A DNA stretch of 64,000 nucleotides. Source: Pantoea sp. Cy-639 (lineage in GTDB: Bacteria; Pseudomonadota; Gammaproteobacteria; Pseudomonadales; Pseudomonadaceae). Location: positions 124,001 to 188,000 of the forward strand of contig NZ_VWXI01000008.1 in NCBI RefSeq assembly GCF_011752525.1, read 5' to 3'. Made by a program: the position numbers and the translations under genes. Positions 1 to 8,115 of this stretch are shown one piece after another. Below the pieces are notes generated by a model that saw only the letters and a list, made by a program, of their open reading frames with translations, had not been told where the DNA came from and did no database searches. Every line of letters starts with the position of its first letter. Within the stretch, counting starts at the first letter, position 1.

Positions 1-1125
1 CAACAGGTTGACCAGGAAGCTCAGCAGGTAGGCGAACAGGCCGCGGCGGTCACGCCAGAGGAAATAGTTGAGCGCGCCCTTGCGGCTCCAGCCGAGGTTG
101 CTGGTGCCCTGGAACACGATACCGACGATCCACCGCGACTTCTGCCGGATGGCGTGTTGCCAGTCACGCGGGAAGTGCTCGCGCACGCAGATCACCTGGG
201 AGAACTCACGGCTCATGCCGAAGCGCCATTCCTGCTTCAAGGCCAGGGCCGGATCGGTGATCGAGTAGCGGGCGAAGATGCATTTCATGCCTTTTTGCTT
301 CAGGCGGAAACCGATGTCGTAGTCCTCGGTCAGCGACTGCACGTCGAAGGCGATACCGTCACCGTCTTCGAGCAGGGCGCTGATCGCCCGGCGGCTGAAG
401 CAGGTGCCGACGCCGGCGCTGGGCACCTGGCCGGTGAGCGCTTCACGCACGATGACGTCCTTGCCATGGTTTTCGGCGAACTCGTCGACATAGTGGCCGG
501 CGGTGAAGCCTTTCCATTCCGGGGCGTAGGGGTACACCGGGATCTGGATCATGTCCTTGTTCGGCAGCAGGTAGTTGTACAGGCGCAGCTCCATCGGCGA
601 GATGACGTCCTCGGCGTCGTGCAGGATGAAACCGGCGAACTCGATGCGCGCGTCCTGCTGGAAGCGCAGGATGGCGTCGATGATGTTGTTCAGGCAGTCG
701 GCCTTGCTGGTCGGGCCGGGACGGGCGCAGACCACCTTGTGCACGTTGGGGTAGTGCAGGCACACGGCATCGACGTCAGCCTGGGTCTGTGGGTCGTTGG
801 GGTAGGTACCGACGAAGATCTGGTAGTTCTCGTAGTCGATGGTCGAGGCCGCCAGGCGTGCCATTTCGCCGACCACGCCGACTTCGTTCCAGGCCGGGAC
901 CATGATCGCCAAGGGTTTTTCCGGTACCTCGAACAGACGTTTCTCGTCGGCCTTCTCGTGCTTGTCATAGATGCGAAAGCGCCGGACCAGCTTGCGGCCC
1001 CAGTAGCAGATGTCGATGAACAGGTCGTCCAGGCCGAGCAGGAACATCAGCGAGGCCAGGACGATGGCGAGAATCTTCAGGCCGAACAGGACATAGGTGA
1101 GGAAATCGATGAAGGCCAGGCTCAT
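1..1125 (-). CDS. nfrB: NfrB-like inner-membrane glycosyltransferase (3' end outside window)
   Basis: Family 2 processive glycosyltransferase resembling E. coli NfrB (phage N4 adsorption protein B), which with NfrA and WecB makes a ManNAc-containing surface polymer. About 375 codons are visible; the C-terminus is cut by the window edge. A transmembrane segment lies at residues 8-36. Then come the strongly conserved PLAIMVPAWNE, GTYPNDPQTQ and CARPGPTSKADCLNN blocks, the catalytic DAED and EDYD acidic motifs and a QKSRW motif, the layout of cellulose-synthase-like enzymes. The ATG overlaps the wecB stop by four bases (ATGA), so the two are translationally coupled. In E. coli the C-terminal MshEN domain binds c-di-GMP; that part is not in view here. 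Family assignment is firm; polymer identity is inferred. Confidence 0.85.
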   Translation of the reverse strand, partial: MSLAFIDFLTYVLFGLKILAIVLASLMFLLGLDDLFIDICYWGRKLVRRFRIYDKHEKADEKRLFEVPEKPLAIMVPAWNEVGVVGEMARLAASTIDYENYQIFVGTYPNDPQTQADVDAVCLHYPNVHKVVCARPGPTSKADCLNNIIDAILRFQQDARIEFAGFILHDAEDVISPMELRLYNYLLPNKDMIQIPVYPYAPEWKGFTAGHYVDEFAENHGKDVIVREALTGQVPSAGVGTCFSRRAISALLEDGDGIAFDVQSLTEDYDIGFRLKQKGMKCIFARYSITDPALALKQEWRFGMSREFSQVICVREHFPRDWQHAIRQKSRWIVGIVFQGTSNLGWSRKGALNYFLWRDRRGLFAYLLSFLVNLL

Positions 1126-2276
1126 GCGTTGTCCCGTGCGGCGGATTGCTCGGTGAACCAGCGGCTCAGGCGCTCGGCGATGCGCTCGCTGGCGTGACCG
1201 TCACCGAATGGCGTGTAGACCCGGGCCATGCGTGCATAGGCCGCAGGGTCGTCGAGCAACTGGCTGGTTTCATCGACGATCCTTGCGGTGTCGGTGCCGA
1301 CCAGCTTGACCGTACCGCCCTTGAGTACCGCCGGGCGCTCGGTGACCTTGCGCAGCACCAGCACCGGCTTGCCCAGGGCAGGGGCTTCTTCCTGCACACC
1401 GCCGGAATCGGTGAGGATCACATGGGCGCGGGCCATCAGCCAGACGAAATGCTGGTAGTCCTGGGGCGGCACCAGGTGGATGTTGTTGCGCCCGGAGAGC
1501 ACGCCGTAGACCGCCTGCTGTACTTGTGGGTTGAGGTGCACGGGGTAGACGAACTGCACGTCGGGGTAGCGCTCGCCCAATTGGGCCAGGGCCTTGCAGA
1601 TACGTTCGAAGCCATGGCCGAAATTCTCCCGGCGGTGGCCGGTGATCAGCACCATGCGCTGGTCGTCGCGCAGCACGCCGAGCGGCGAGTCGGCGGCTGG
1701 CTTCCATTGCTGCTCGGCGAGATGGTCGCGCATCCACAGCAAGGCATCGATCACGGTATTGCCAGTGACCGCGATGTGCTCGGGCGGCACACCTTCGTGG
1801 ATCAGGTTGGCGTCGGAGTCGCGGGTCGGGGTGAAGTGCAGGTCGGCGAGCACCCCGGTGAGGCGCCGGTTGGCTTCCTCGGGCCAAGGCTGCTGCAGGT
1901 TGCCGGTACGCAGGCCGGCCTCGACATGGCCGATGGGAATGCGCCGGTGGAACGCTGCCAGCGAGGCGATGAAGCTGGTGGTGGTGTCGCCGTGGACCAG
2001 CACGATGTCTGGTCGGGTCTGCTCGTAGGCCTGGTCGATCTTGTCCAGCAGATCGCGGGACAGGCCGTTGAGGGTCTGGTTCTGGGTCATCACCTTGAGG
2101 TCCTGGTCGACCTTCAGGCCAAAGGCGGTGAGCACCTGTTCGAGCATTTCGCGGTGCTGACCGGTGGAACAGATGCGCAGGTCGACCTCTGGCCAGGTGC
2201 GCAGTACCCGGGCCAACGGGGCCATCTTGATCGCTTCTGGGCGGGTACCGAATACCATCATCACGGTGTAGGCCAT
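1122..2276 (-). CDS. wecB: UDP-N-acetylglucosamine 2-epimerase (non-hydrolysing)
   Basis: Converts UDP-GlcNAc to UDP-ManNAc in the cytoplasm. 384 residues, close to the ~376 of E. coli WecB. The N-terminus has the FGTRPEAIKMAPL nucleotide-sugar epimerase signature; STGQHREM, VHGDTTT, HVEAGLRTG, TGHRREN and LTDSGGVQEEAPALGKPVLVLR follow in the usual order, covering both Rossmann halves and the UDP site. A GAGGA ribosome site precedes the ATG. It is first in an operon with nfrB, with ATGA overlap. In E. coli wecB is also called nfrC because it is needed for N4 phage adsorption, which fits this pairing. The product could also serve the WecG-type enzyme at 36718. Confidence 0.93.
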   Translation of the reverse strand: MAYTVMMVFGTRPEAIKMAPLARVLRTWPEVDLRICSTGQHREMLEQVLTAFGLKVDQDLKVMTQNQTLNGLSRDLLDKIDQAYEQTRPDIVLVHGDTTTSFIASLAAFHRRIPIGHVEAGLRTGNLQQPWPEEANRRLTGVLADLHFTPTRDSDANLIHEGVPPEHIAVTGNTVIDALLWMRDHLAEQQWKPAADSPLGVLRDDQRMVLITGHRRENFGHGFERICKALAQLGERYPDVQFVYPVHLNPQVQQAVYGVLSGRNNIHLVPPQDYQHFVWLMARAHVILTDSGGVQEEAPALGKPVLVLRKVTERPAVLKGGTVKLVGTDTARIVDETSQLLDDPAAYARMARVYTPFGDGHASERIAERLSRWFTEQSAARDNA

Positions 2277-2594
2277 CGTGTATTTCCTCGTTCGATTCCC
2301 TGGACGAAGTTGTACGACATGTCGCCGCTCGCAAGTGATAGATACAAGCAGCCGAAAGCGGGGTTGTCCAATGCGCGGTGCGTCTGCGGCCAGCGGCGTT
2401 TGGGCCGTTGCCGGGCGGGCATTGGGGAAGGTCGTGTCGGGCGGTGAAGAGTGCCGGACGCCAGGGGGCGGGTGTTGCGGAAACGTTTATGCTAGAGGAT
2501 CTTGACTGGATGATCAGTTAAATAAGTATTTCAGACTTTTTCTTGAGGGAGGCTTCTTGTTATTTTGTAGGCCTTTTCTTCAAGGAAACTGCAC
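2277..2594 (+). other. Divergent intergenic region wecB / PACE transporter
   Basis: 318 bases without a convincing gene. The half next to wecB is GC-rich; the half next to the transporter is AT-rich and contains a TTGACT hexamer at 2502-2507 followed by AT-rich DNA without a good -10. It must hold the promoters of both divergent genes; no hairpin of note was seen. Confidence 0.4.
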
Positions 2595-3032
2595 ATGCAA
2601 GGCAAGGCCCGCAAGATCGTCCAGGCCATCCTCTACGAAGCCATCGCCGTGGCCTGCGTGGCGCCGGCGCTCGAGCTGGCGTTCGGTGCCGGCATGGGCC
2701 AGTCGACGGTGCTGTCGATCCTCATGTCGGCCATCGCCATGAGCTGGAACATGGCCTACAACTGGGCGTTCGAGCGCTGGGAAGCACGCCAGCAGCAGCG
2801 TAGCCGCACCTTCCTGCGCCGCCTGCTGCACGCCCTCGGTTTCGAGGGCGGGCTGGTGCTGATCCTGCTGCCGCTGGTGGCCTGGTGGCTGGGCATCGGC
2901 CTGGTGGCGGCGCTGATGACCAACCTGGCGCTGTTCGTGTTCTTCTTCGTCTATGCCTTCGTGTTCCAGTGGGGTTTCGACAAGGTGTTCGATGTGCCGG
3001 TGTCGGCGCAGGAAGTGGCCAAAGGCTGTTGA
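2595..3032 (+). CDS. PACE family (AceI-like) multidrug efflux transporter
   Basis: Small inner-membrane transporter of the proteobacterial antimicrobial compound efflux family; characterised members export chlorhexidine and related biocides with proton antiport. 145 residues, the usual family length, with two tandem transmembrane-pair domains (helices near 10-30, 36-57, 82-103 and 108-129). The acidic residue known to be essential in AceI, Glu15, is conserved in the motif ILYEAIAV. Conserved WNMAYNWAFERWE and FVYAFVFQWGFDKVFD motifs end each half. An AAGGAAA ribosome site precedes the ATG. It stands alone between divergent wecB and the ilvA leader. The substrate cannot be told from sequence. 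Confidence 0.88.
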   Translation: MQGKARKIVQAILYEAIAVACVAPALELAFGAGMGQSTVLSILMSAIAMSWNMAYNWAFERWEARQQQRSRTFLRRLLHALGFEGGLVLILLPLVAWWLGIGLVAALMTNLALFVFFFVYAFVFQWGFDKVFDVPVSAQEVAKGC

Positions 3033-3042
3033 TAGACCACTG

Positions 3043-3072
3043 TTGACTTCGTCGAGCGCTCCAGGCTACCTT
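3043..3072 (+). promoter_or_regulatory. Candidate sigma-70 promoter of the ilvA leader
   Basis: TTGACT (3043-3048) and TACCTT (3067-3072), 18 bases apart. Transcription would begin about 3079-3081, on or next to the ATG of the leader peptide, so the leader message would be leaderless. Predicted only. Confidence 0.45.
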
Positions 3073-3080
3073 CCAGCCCC

Positions 3081-3149
3081 ATGAACACATCCCCGCAGCG
3101 TCACGCCGCCGTCATCATTATTACCGCCATTATCAGCTTGGCGGGCTAG
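3081..3149 (+). CDS. Ile-rich leader peptide of the ilvA attenuator
   Basis: A 22-residue reading frame that ends upstream of a terminator hairpin and the ilvA gene. Its core is VIIITAII: five Ile codons in seven positions, plus two Thr, one Val and one Leu in the peptide. This composition is that of ilv leader peptides controlled by Ile-tRNA charging. No Shine-Dalgarno sequence precedes the ATG; the predicted promoter ends only eight bases upstream, so translation may be leaderless. A GGCGGG segment at 3140-3145, just before the stop codon, can pair with the 5' arm of the terminator (3167-3172), giving an antiterminator when a ribosome stalls on the first Ile codons. Confidence 0.75.
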   Translation: MNTSPQRHAAVIIITAIISLAG

Positions 3150-3164
3150 CGCGTACGTGCACCG

Positions 3165-3193
3165 AACCCGCCCTGGAGGCGGGTTTGTTCTTT
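3165..3193 (+). terminator. Rho-independent attenuator terminator upstream of ilvA
   Basis: Perfect 8-bp stem AACCCGCC (3165-3172) / GGCGGGTT (3178-3185) with a 5-base loop, followed by the T-rich tail TGTTCTTT. It sits between the Ile-rich leader peptide and ilvA, the standard position for a transcription attenuator. Confidence 0.8.
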
Positions 3194-3231
3194 CTGACTC
3201 CTGGGCACCACAAGAAAACCAGGAGTCATCG

Positions 3232-4794
3232 ATGACCAGTCTGAACCCCAGCCCCCGTACCCCGGCCTCACCCCAGCAGTTGCTGTCCGAGCAGGTGCGC
3301 CGCATCCTCAGCGCGCCGGTGTACGACCTGGCCATCGAGACGCCCCTGCAGCCGGCGCCGGCGTTGTCGATGCGCCTGGGCAACCAGGTGCTGCTCAAGC
3401 GCGAAGACCTGCAACCGACTTTTTCCTTCAAGATCCGCGGCGCCTACACCCGGCTGTCGCGGCTGACCGATGCCCAGCGCGCGCGCGGCGTGATCACCGC
3501 CTCGGCTGGCAACCACGCCCAGGGCGTGGCCCTGGCGGCTGCGACACTGGGCATGCAGGCCACCATCGTCATGCCGACCACCACCCCCTCGCTGAAGATC
3601 GAAGGCGTCCGCTCGCGCGGCGGCCGGGTGGTGCTGCACGGCGAGAGCTTCCCCCACGCCCTGGCCCATGCGCTGGCCCTGGCCGACCAGGACGGCGCGA
3701 CCTTCGTACCACCGTTCGACGACCCGGACGTCATCGCCGGTCAAGGCACCGTGGCCATGGAGATCCTTCGCCAGCACCCTGGCCCGTTGCACGCGATCTT
3801 CGTGCCGGTGGGCGGCGGCGGGTTGGTGGCCGGCATCGCCGCCTATGTGAAGTACCTGCGTCCTGAGGTGAAGGTGATCGGTGTCGAGCCGGAGGACTCC
3901 AACTGCCTGCAGGCCGCCCTGGCTGCGGGTGAACGGGTGGTCCTGGGGCAGGTCGGCAGCTTCGCCGATGGCGTCGCGGTGGCCCAGGTCGGCGCCCATT
4001 GCTTCGAGCTGTGCCGGCATTTCGTCGACGAAGTGGTGACGGTCAGCAGCGACGAGCTGTGCGCTGCGATCAAGGACATCTATGACGACACCCGCTCGAT
4101 CACCGAACCCTCCGGCGCGCTGGCGGTGGCCGGGATCAAGCGCTACGTGGCCCGGGAAGGGCTGCAGGGACAGGCCCTGGTGGCGATCGATTCGGGTGCC
4201 AACGTCAACTTCGACCGCCTGCGCCATGTGGCCGAGCGCGCCGAACTGGGGGAACAGCGCGAGGCCGTGATCGCGGTGACCATTCCCGAACAGCCGGGCA
4301 GTTTCCGCGCCTTCTGCCAGGCCCTGGGCAAGCGTCAGATCACTGAGTTCAACTACCGCTACTACCCAGGCAAGGAGGCACGATTGTTCGTTGGCGTGCA
4401 GACCCACCCGCAGCATGACCCGCGCGCGCAACTGCTGGCCAATCTGGCCGGGCAGGGTTACCAGGTGCTCGACCTGACCGACAACGAACTGGCCAAGCTG
4501 CACGTGCGCCACACTGTCGGTGGCCATGCCGCGCCGGGTGCCCGCGAGCGGGTACTGCGCTTCGAGTTCCCCGAGCGGCCGGGTGCCTTGCTGGGCTTTC
4601 TCGAACGGTTGGGCAAGCGCTGGAACATCAGTCTGTTCCATTACCGCAACCATGGCGCCGCCGAGGCGCGGGTGTTCGCGGCGCTGGAGGTGCCCGACGA
4701 CGAAGTGGCCGGATTGCCCCAGGCGCTGGACGAGATGGGGTATCGGTACTGGGATGAGACGCAGAATCCGGCGTATCGGCTGTTCCTGGGGTAA
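3232..4794 (+). CDS. ilvA: Biosynthetic L-threonine dehydratase
   Basis: PLP enzyme deaminating threonine to 2-oxobutanoate, the first committed step of isoleucine synthesis. 520 residues, matching the ~514 of E. coli IlvA. The PLP lysine is K67 in SFKIRGAY; the phosphate-binding loop is VGGGGLVAG, and SAGNHAQGVA lies in the active site. The C-terminal ~190 residues form two ACT-like regulatory domains (repeated EQPGSFRAF and ERPGALLGF motifs) that confer isoleucine feedback control, so this is the biosynthetic, not the catabolic, form. The ATG at 3232 is chosen because AGGAG at 3221 fits it and because the longer frame would run through the terminator. The attenuator upstream indicates control by isoleucine supply. 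Confidence 0.95.
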   Translation: MTSLNPSPRTPASPQQLLSEQVRRILSAPVYDLAIETPLQPAPALSMRLGNQVLLKREDLQPTFSFKIRGAYTRLSRLTDAQRARGVITASAGNHAQGVALAAATLGMQATIVMPTTTPSLKIEGVRSRGGRVVLHGESFPHALAHALALADQDGATFVPPFDDPDVIAGQGTVAMEILRQHPGPLHAIFVPVGGGGLVAGIAAYVKYLRPEVKVIGVEPEDSNCLQAALAAGERVVLGQVGSFADGVAVAQVGAHCFELCRHFVDEVVTVSSDELCAAIKDIYDDTRSITEPSGALAVAGIKRYVAREGLQGQALVAIDSGANVNFDRLRHVAERAELGEQREAVIAVTIPEQPGSFRAFCQALGKRQITEFNYRYYPGKEARLFVGVQTHPQHDPRAQLLANLAGQGYQVLDLTDNELAKLHVRHTVGGHAAPGARERVLRFEFPERPGALLGFLERLGKRWNISLFHYRNHGAAEARVFAALEVPDDEVAGLPQALDEMGYRYWDETQNPAYRLFLG

Positions 4795-4939
4795 GGCCAG
4801 GGCAGGTCGAGGCGTCGGGGGTTGGTGGCATCCGGGATAATGGCGCTTCCCAGGTGCCGCAATCCTTGCCCTGGATCAAGGTCATGCCTGCGGTTCAGGC
4901 AGATGCTCAAGGCAAACACAAGCCTGAGAGGATCCGCCC

Positions 4940-6088
4940 ATGAGCAGCACTTTCTTCATTCCCGCCGTGAACATCATGGGCATCGACTGCCTGGACGAGG
5001 CGATGACCGCGATCGCCGGCCATGGCTTGCGCAAGGCGCTGATCGTCACCGATGCCGGCCTGGTCAAGGCCGGCGTGGCCGAGCGCATCGCCGGCATGCT
5101 GGCGATGCGCGACATCGATTCGCGGGTGTTCGACGGTGCCAAGCCCAACCCGAGCATCGCCAACGTCGAGGCGGGCCTGGCCATGCTGCGCCGCGAACAG
5201 TGCGATTGCGTGATTTCCCTGGGTGGCGGCTCGCCCCATGACTGCGCCAAGGGCATCGCCTTGTGCGCCACCAATGGCGGGCATATCAGCGACTACGAAG
5301 GCGTCGACCGTTCGAGCAAGCCGCAGTTGCCGCTGATCGCCATCAATACCACTGCTGGCACGGCCAGCGAGATGACCCGCTTCTGCATCATCACCGACGA
5401 AGCCCGTCACGTGAAAATGGCCATCGTCGACCGGAATGTCACTCCGATCCTGTCGGTCAATGATCCGGCGCTGATGGCCGGCATGCCCAAGGGGCTTACC
5501 GCTGCCACCGGCATGGATGCGCTGACCCACGCCATCGAGGCTTATGTCTCGACGGCCGCTACGCCGATCACCGATGCCTGCGCGCTCAAGGCCATCAGCC
5601 TGATCAGCGACAACCTGCGCCAGGCCGTGGCCGACGGTGCGGACCTGCAGGCCCGGGAGAACATGGCCTATGCCCAGTTCCTCGCGGGCATGGCATTCAA
5701 CAATGCCTCGCTGGGCTATGTGCATGCCATGGCGCACCAGTTGGGCGGTTACTACGACCTGCCGCATGGGGTCTGCAACGCGGTGCTGCTGCCCCATGTG
5801 CAGCGCTTCAACGCCAAGGTCAGTGCCGCGCGCCTGCGTGATGTGGCCAAGGCCATGGGGGTGAAGGTGTGCGGGCTGGACGCGGAGCAGGGCGCCGGGG
5901 CGGCGATCTCGGCCATCGAGCACCTGGCGGCGGCGATCGGCATTCCGGCGGGGCTGGCCGAACTGGGGGCCAAGGTCGAGGATGTGCCGGTGCTGGCGGC
6001 CAATGCGCTGAAAGACGCTTGCGGGCTGACCAACCCGCGGGTGGCCAGCCAGGTGGAGATCGAGGCGATCTTCAAGGCGGCGTTTTAA
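4940..6088 (+). CDS. yiaY: Iron-containing alcohol dehydrogenase, YiaY type
   Basis: Group III NAD-dependent alcohol dehydrogenase. 382 residues; close match throughout to E. coli YiaY (383 residues): [16 protein letters not shown] is the NAD-binding loop, [20 protein letters not shown] follows, and metal ligands lie in [26 protein letters not shown] and [22 protein letters not shown] ribosome site sits before the ATG. It is a single-gene unit between ilvA and an opposed gene. The physiological alcohol is unknown; other Pseudomonas members of this family take part in ethanol or long-chain alcohol use. Confidence 0.88.
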   Translation: MSSTFFIPAVNIMGIDCLDEAMTAIAGHGLRKALIVTDAGLVKAGVAERIAGMLAMRDIDSRVFDGAKPNPSIANVEAGLAMLRREQCDCVISLGGGSPHDCAKGIALCATNGGHISDYEGVDRSSKPQLPLIAINTTAGTASEMTRFCIITDEARHVKMAIVDRNVTPILSVNDPALMAGMPKGLTAATGMDALTHAIEAYVSTAATPITDACALKAISLISDNLRQAVADGADLQARENMAYAQFLAGMAFNNASLGYVHAMAHQLGGYYDLPHGVCNAVLLPHVQRFNAKVSAARLRDVAKAMGVKVCGLDAEQGAGAAISAIEHLAAAIGIPAGLAELGAKVEDVPVLAANALKDACGLTNPRVASQVEIEAIFKAAF

Positions 6089-6167
6089 GGTTCGAGCCTT
6101 TCAGGGGCTGATGAATAGCGTCCAACTTGGACTTGCCGGGGCTGCAGAGCAGCGCCGGCACTATCGA

Positions 6168-7361
6168 TCAACGCTCGCGCATGAAGAACCCGGCGACATA
6201 CTTGCGGAAGGTCTCCAGGCTCTTGAAGTCGGCATAGCGCTTGAAATTCTCGGCGTCCGGCTCAGGCCCGAGCGGTTGCTCGAGCAGCGACACCGACAGT
6301 ACCCGGTCCTGGTCCGAGGTCAGCACCAGTTCGTCCATCACCTGGCCGCCGATCACCGGCCTGCGCATCAGCACCTTCACGCCTTTGCCCGCCATCCAGT
6401 CGATCAGCGAAACCAGCGCCTTGAGCGGTTCGCGCTCTTCGTCGCGGTACACCGGGAACAGCTGCCCGCGCGACAGCACCGGCACGCTGGCCAGGTGGAT
6501 CAGTTCGTAGAACTGGCTGCCGGCAGTGGCCGGTGAGTACAACGCCAGGGCCAGCAACGGCCCGCTGGTGCGGCTGCCGCCCCAGTACTGGTGATGGCCC
6601 TGGAAGTCGAAGCCGTCGTCGTTGCGACTGGGCATCACCTTGCGGCCCTTGACCTGCTCCACACAGTCGAGCAGCAATCCATGGCGGCGGTGTTCGCCGA
6701 ATACCGTGGCATCACGCAGCCGGCCCTTGAGCATCATCATGTGCTTCATGTCCAGGCGGGTTTCCAGGTAGTTGCTGGCCGGTACCCGCTCCAGCAGCGG
6801 GTAGCGACTGGCCACGCTGCGCAGCTCGGCGAACTGGGCACTGAGGTCCTTCTTCAGGTGGGTGGCGTAGACGTTCAGGCCGCTGGTTTCGATCCAGGTC
6901 AGCAGCAGCGACAGCAGGCGTTGCTGCTCGCGCCGTTCGCCAGGGCTGCGGGAGGTGGTGGAAGGCTCGGCGACGCTGTCGCGGCGATAGTCGCCAAGCA
7001 GGCGCAGCGGGGTGTCGGGGGCCAGCCAGGCGGCGGGCGGGCTGCTCTCGGCGGCGCGTTCGCTGGCCTCGCGTTCGTCCTTGGTGAACGGGCAGCCGGG
7101 GCCATGCTCGGGGGTGTCGGGATTGTTGCGCAGGAACAGCGTGCCGCTGCTGCCGTTCAACGAGATGTTGAGCACTGGCAGGGCGTCCTTGCGGCAGTCG
7201 CAGGCCAGCCACTGGTTGGCGCTGCGTACTTTCATCAGCCACTGGTTGGCCTGCAGCAGGCGGGGGCCGGCGAGGGTGCCGGAGGTGAAGCCGACCAGCA
7301 GTTCTTCTTCCGCCGGGGTCAGGCTGCGCACCAGGGCGCCGGATTTTTCGATGATTCGCAT
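6168..7361 (-). CDS. Conserved hypothetical protein with N-terminal Cys motif
   Basis: 397 residues, cytoplasmic, no signal peptide or membrane segment. The function is not recognised. Near the N-terminus the pattern WLACDCRKD followed ~35 residues later by HGPGCPF looks like a small metal-binding site (C-x-C ... H-x3-C). The rest is charged with a long central helical portion, and GGQVMDELVLTSDQDRV near the C-terminus could be a nuclease-like strand-turn, but this is speculative. The ATG at 7361 follows GGAG at a spacing of ten bases; an upstream TTG (7391) would run into the inverted repeat at 7382-7437 and is less likely. It is transcribed toward yiaY. Confidence 0.6.
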   Translation of the reverse strand: MRIIEKSGALVRSLTPAEEELLVGFTSGTLAGPRLLQANQWLMKVRSANQWLACDCRKDALPVLNISLNGSSGTLFLRNNPDTPEHGPGCPFTKDEREASERAAESSPPAAWLAPDTPLRLLGDYRRDSVAEPSTTSRSPGERREQQRLLSLLLTWIETSGLNVYATHLKKDLSAQFAELRSVASRYPLLERVPASNYLETRLDMKHMMMLKGRLRDATVFGEHRRHGLLLDCVEQVKGRKVMPSRNDDGFDFQGHHQYWGGSRTSGPLLALALYSPATAGSQFYELIHLASVPVLSRGQLFPVYRDEEREPLKALVSLIDWMAGKGVKVLMRRPVIGGQVMDELVLTSDQDRVLSVSLLEQPLGPEPDAENFKRYADFKSLETFRKYVAGFFMRER

Positions 7362-7381
7362 TGAGGGGCAGCTCCAAGCTA

Positions 7382-7437
7382 CAAGCTGCAAGCTTCAAGC
7401 AAAGCCGCGCGGCTTTCAACTTGAAGCTTGCAGCTTG
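7382..7437. repeat. Nested inverted repeat (large hairpin)
   Basis: Perfect 18-bp arms at 7382-7399 and 7420-7437 (outer motif CAAGCTGCAAGCTTCAAG) enclosing a second palindrome AAAGCCGCGCGGCTTT at 7401-7416. It lies between two genes on the minus strand, three bases or so beyond the stop of the VOC gene, and probably ends that transcript. It resembles dispersed Pseudomonas repeats built on AAGCTTGCAGCTTG. Confidence 0.8.
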
Positions 7438-7444
7438 GCCCGGA

Positions 7445-7912
7445 TCAACTGCCGCCGAACAGTTTCGCGGCGCGGGCGCGGATCTCCTCGGGGCTGAGAT
7501 CTTCCTTGTGGGTCGAGACGAACCACAGGTTGTTGAACGGATCCTTCAGGGTGCCGCTGCGGTCGCCGTAGAACTGGTCTTTCACCTCGCTGACGGGTGT
7601 GGCCCCGGCCGCGATGGCCTGGGCATGGACTTTGTCGCAGTCGGTGACGTAAAGGTGCAGGCCGACGGCGGGATGCTCGATGGTCTGGCTGGGCTTGAGT
7701 CCGCCTTCCATGTCGCAGGGGTCGCCGAGCATCAATGAAGAGTCGCCGATTTTCAGCTCGGCGTGGCCGACGCGGCCGTCCGGCCCCTCGAGACGGAACA
7801 TCTCGATCGCGCCGAAGGCTTTCTTGTAGAACTCGATGGCCTTGGCGGCATCGCGGATGCCCAGGTAGGGGGTGATGCTGTGCTGGCCTTCGGGGATGGG
7901 TTTGACTGCCAT
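7445..7912 (-). CDS. VOC (glyoxalase/bleomycin-resistance) family protein, PhnB-like
   Basis: 155-residue protein of the vicinal oxygen chelate fold with two beta-alpha-beta-beta-beta halves: HSITPYLGIRDAAKAIEFYKKAFGA begins the first, VGLHLYVTDCDKVHAQAIAAGA the second, and DRSGTLKDPFNNLWFVSTHKEDL closes it, the last being typical of the PhnB/YdcN-like branch. AAGGAGCG precedes the ATG. Members of this branch are mostly uncharacterised; the metal ligands common in true glyoxalases are only partly evident, so no reaction is assigned. Confidence 0.8.
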   Translation of the reverse strand: MAVKPIPEGQHSITPYLGIRDAAKAIEFYKKAFGAIEMFRLEGPDGRVGHAELKIGDSSLMLGDPCDMEGGLKPSQTIEHPAVGLHLYVTDCDKVHAQAIAAGATPVSEVKDQFYGDRSGTLKDPFNNLWFVSTHKEDLSPEEIRARAAKLFGGS

Positions 7913-8115
7913 TTGCGTACGCTCCTTTTCACGTGGGGGAATGTGCTGCCCAGGTGATTAGAGTCGTTCCGGCAGGTGGAAAATCGACAGTGACCTTAGA
8001 TCGATTGTCTATAAAAAGAGGGATTGGCCCATCGCCGGCTTCCACACTATCTGCACCTTTGCAGATTCATATTGGCCTGTGGGAGCCGGTGACGGGCCGC
8101 GATGCAGCCCTTGGT

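Noticed and set aside
6089-6167. Small dyad GTCCAA-C-TTGGAC after the alcohol dehydrogenase gene
   Set aside because: One-base loop and no T tract; not convincing as a terminator.
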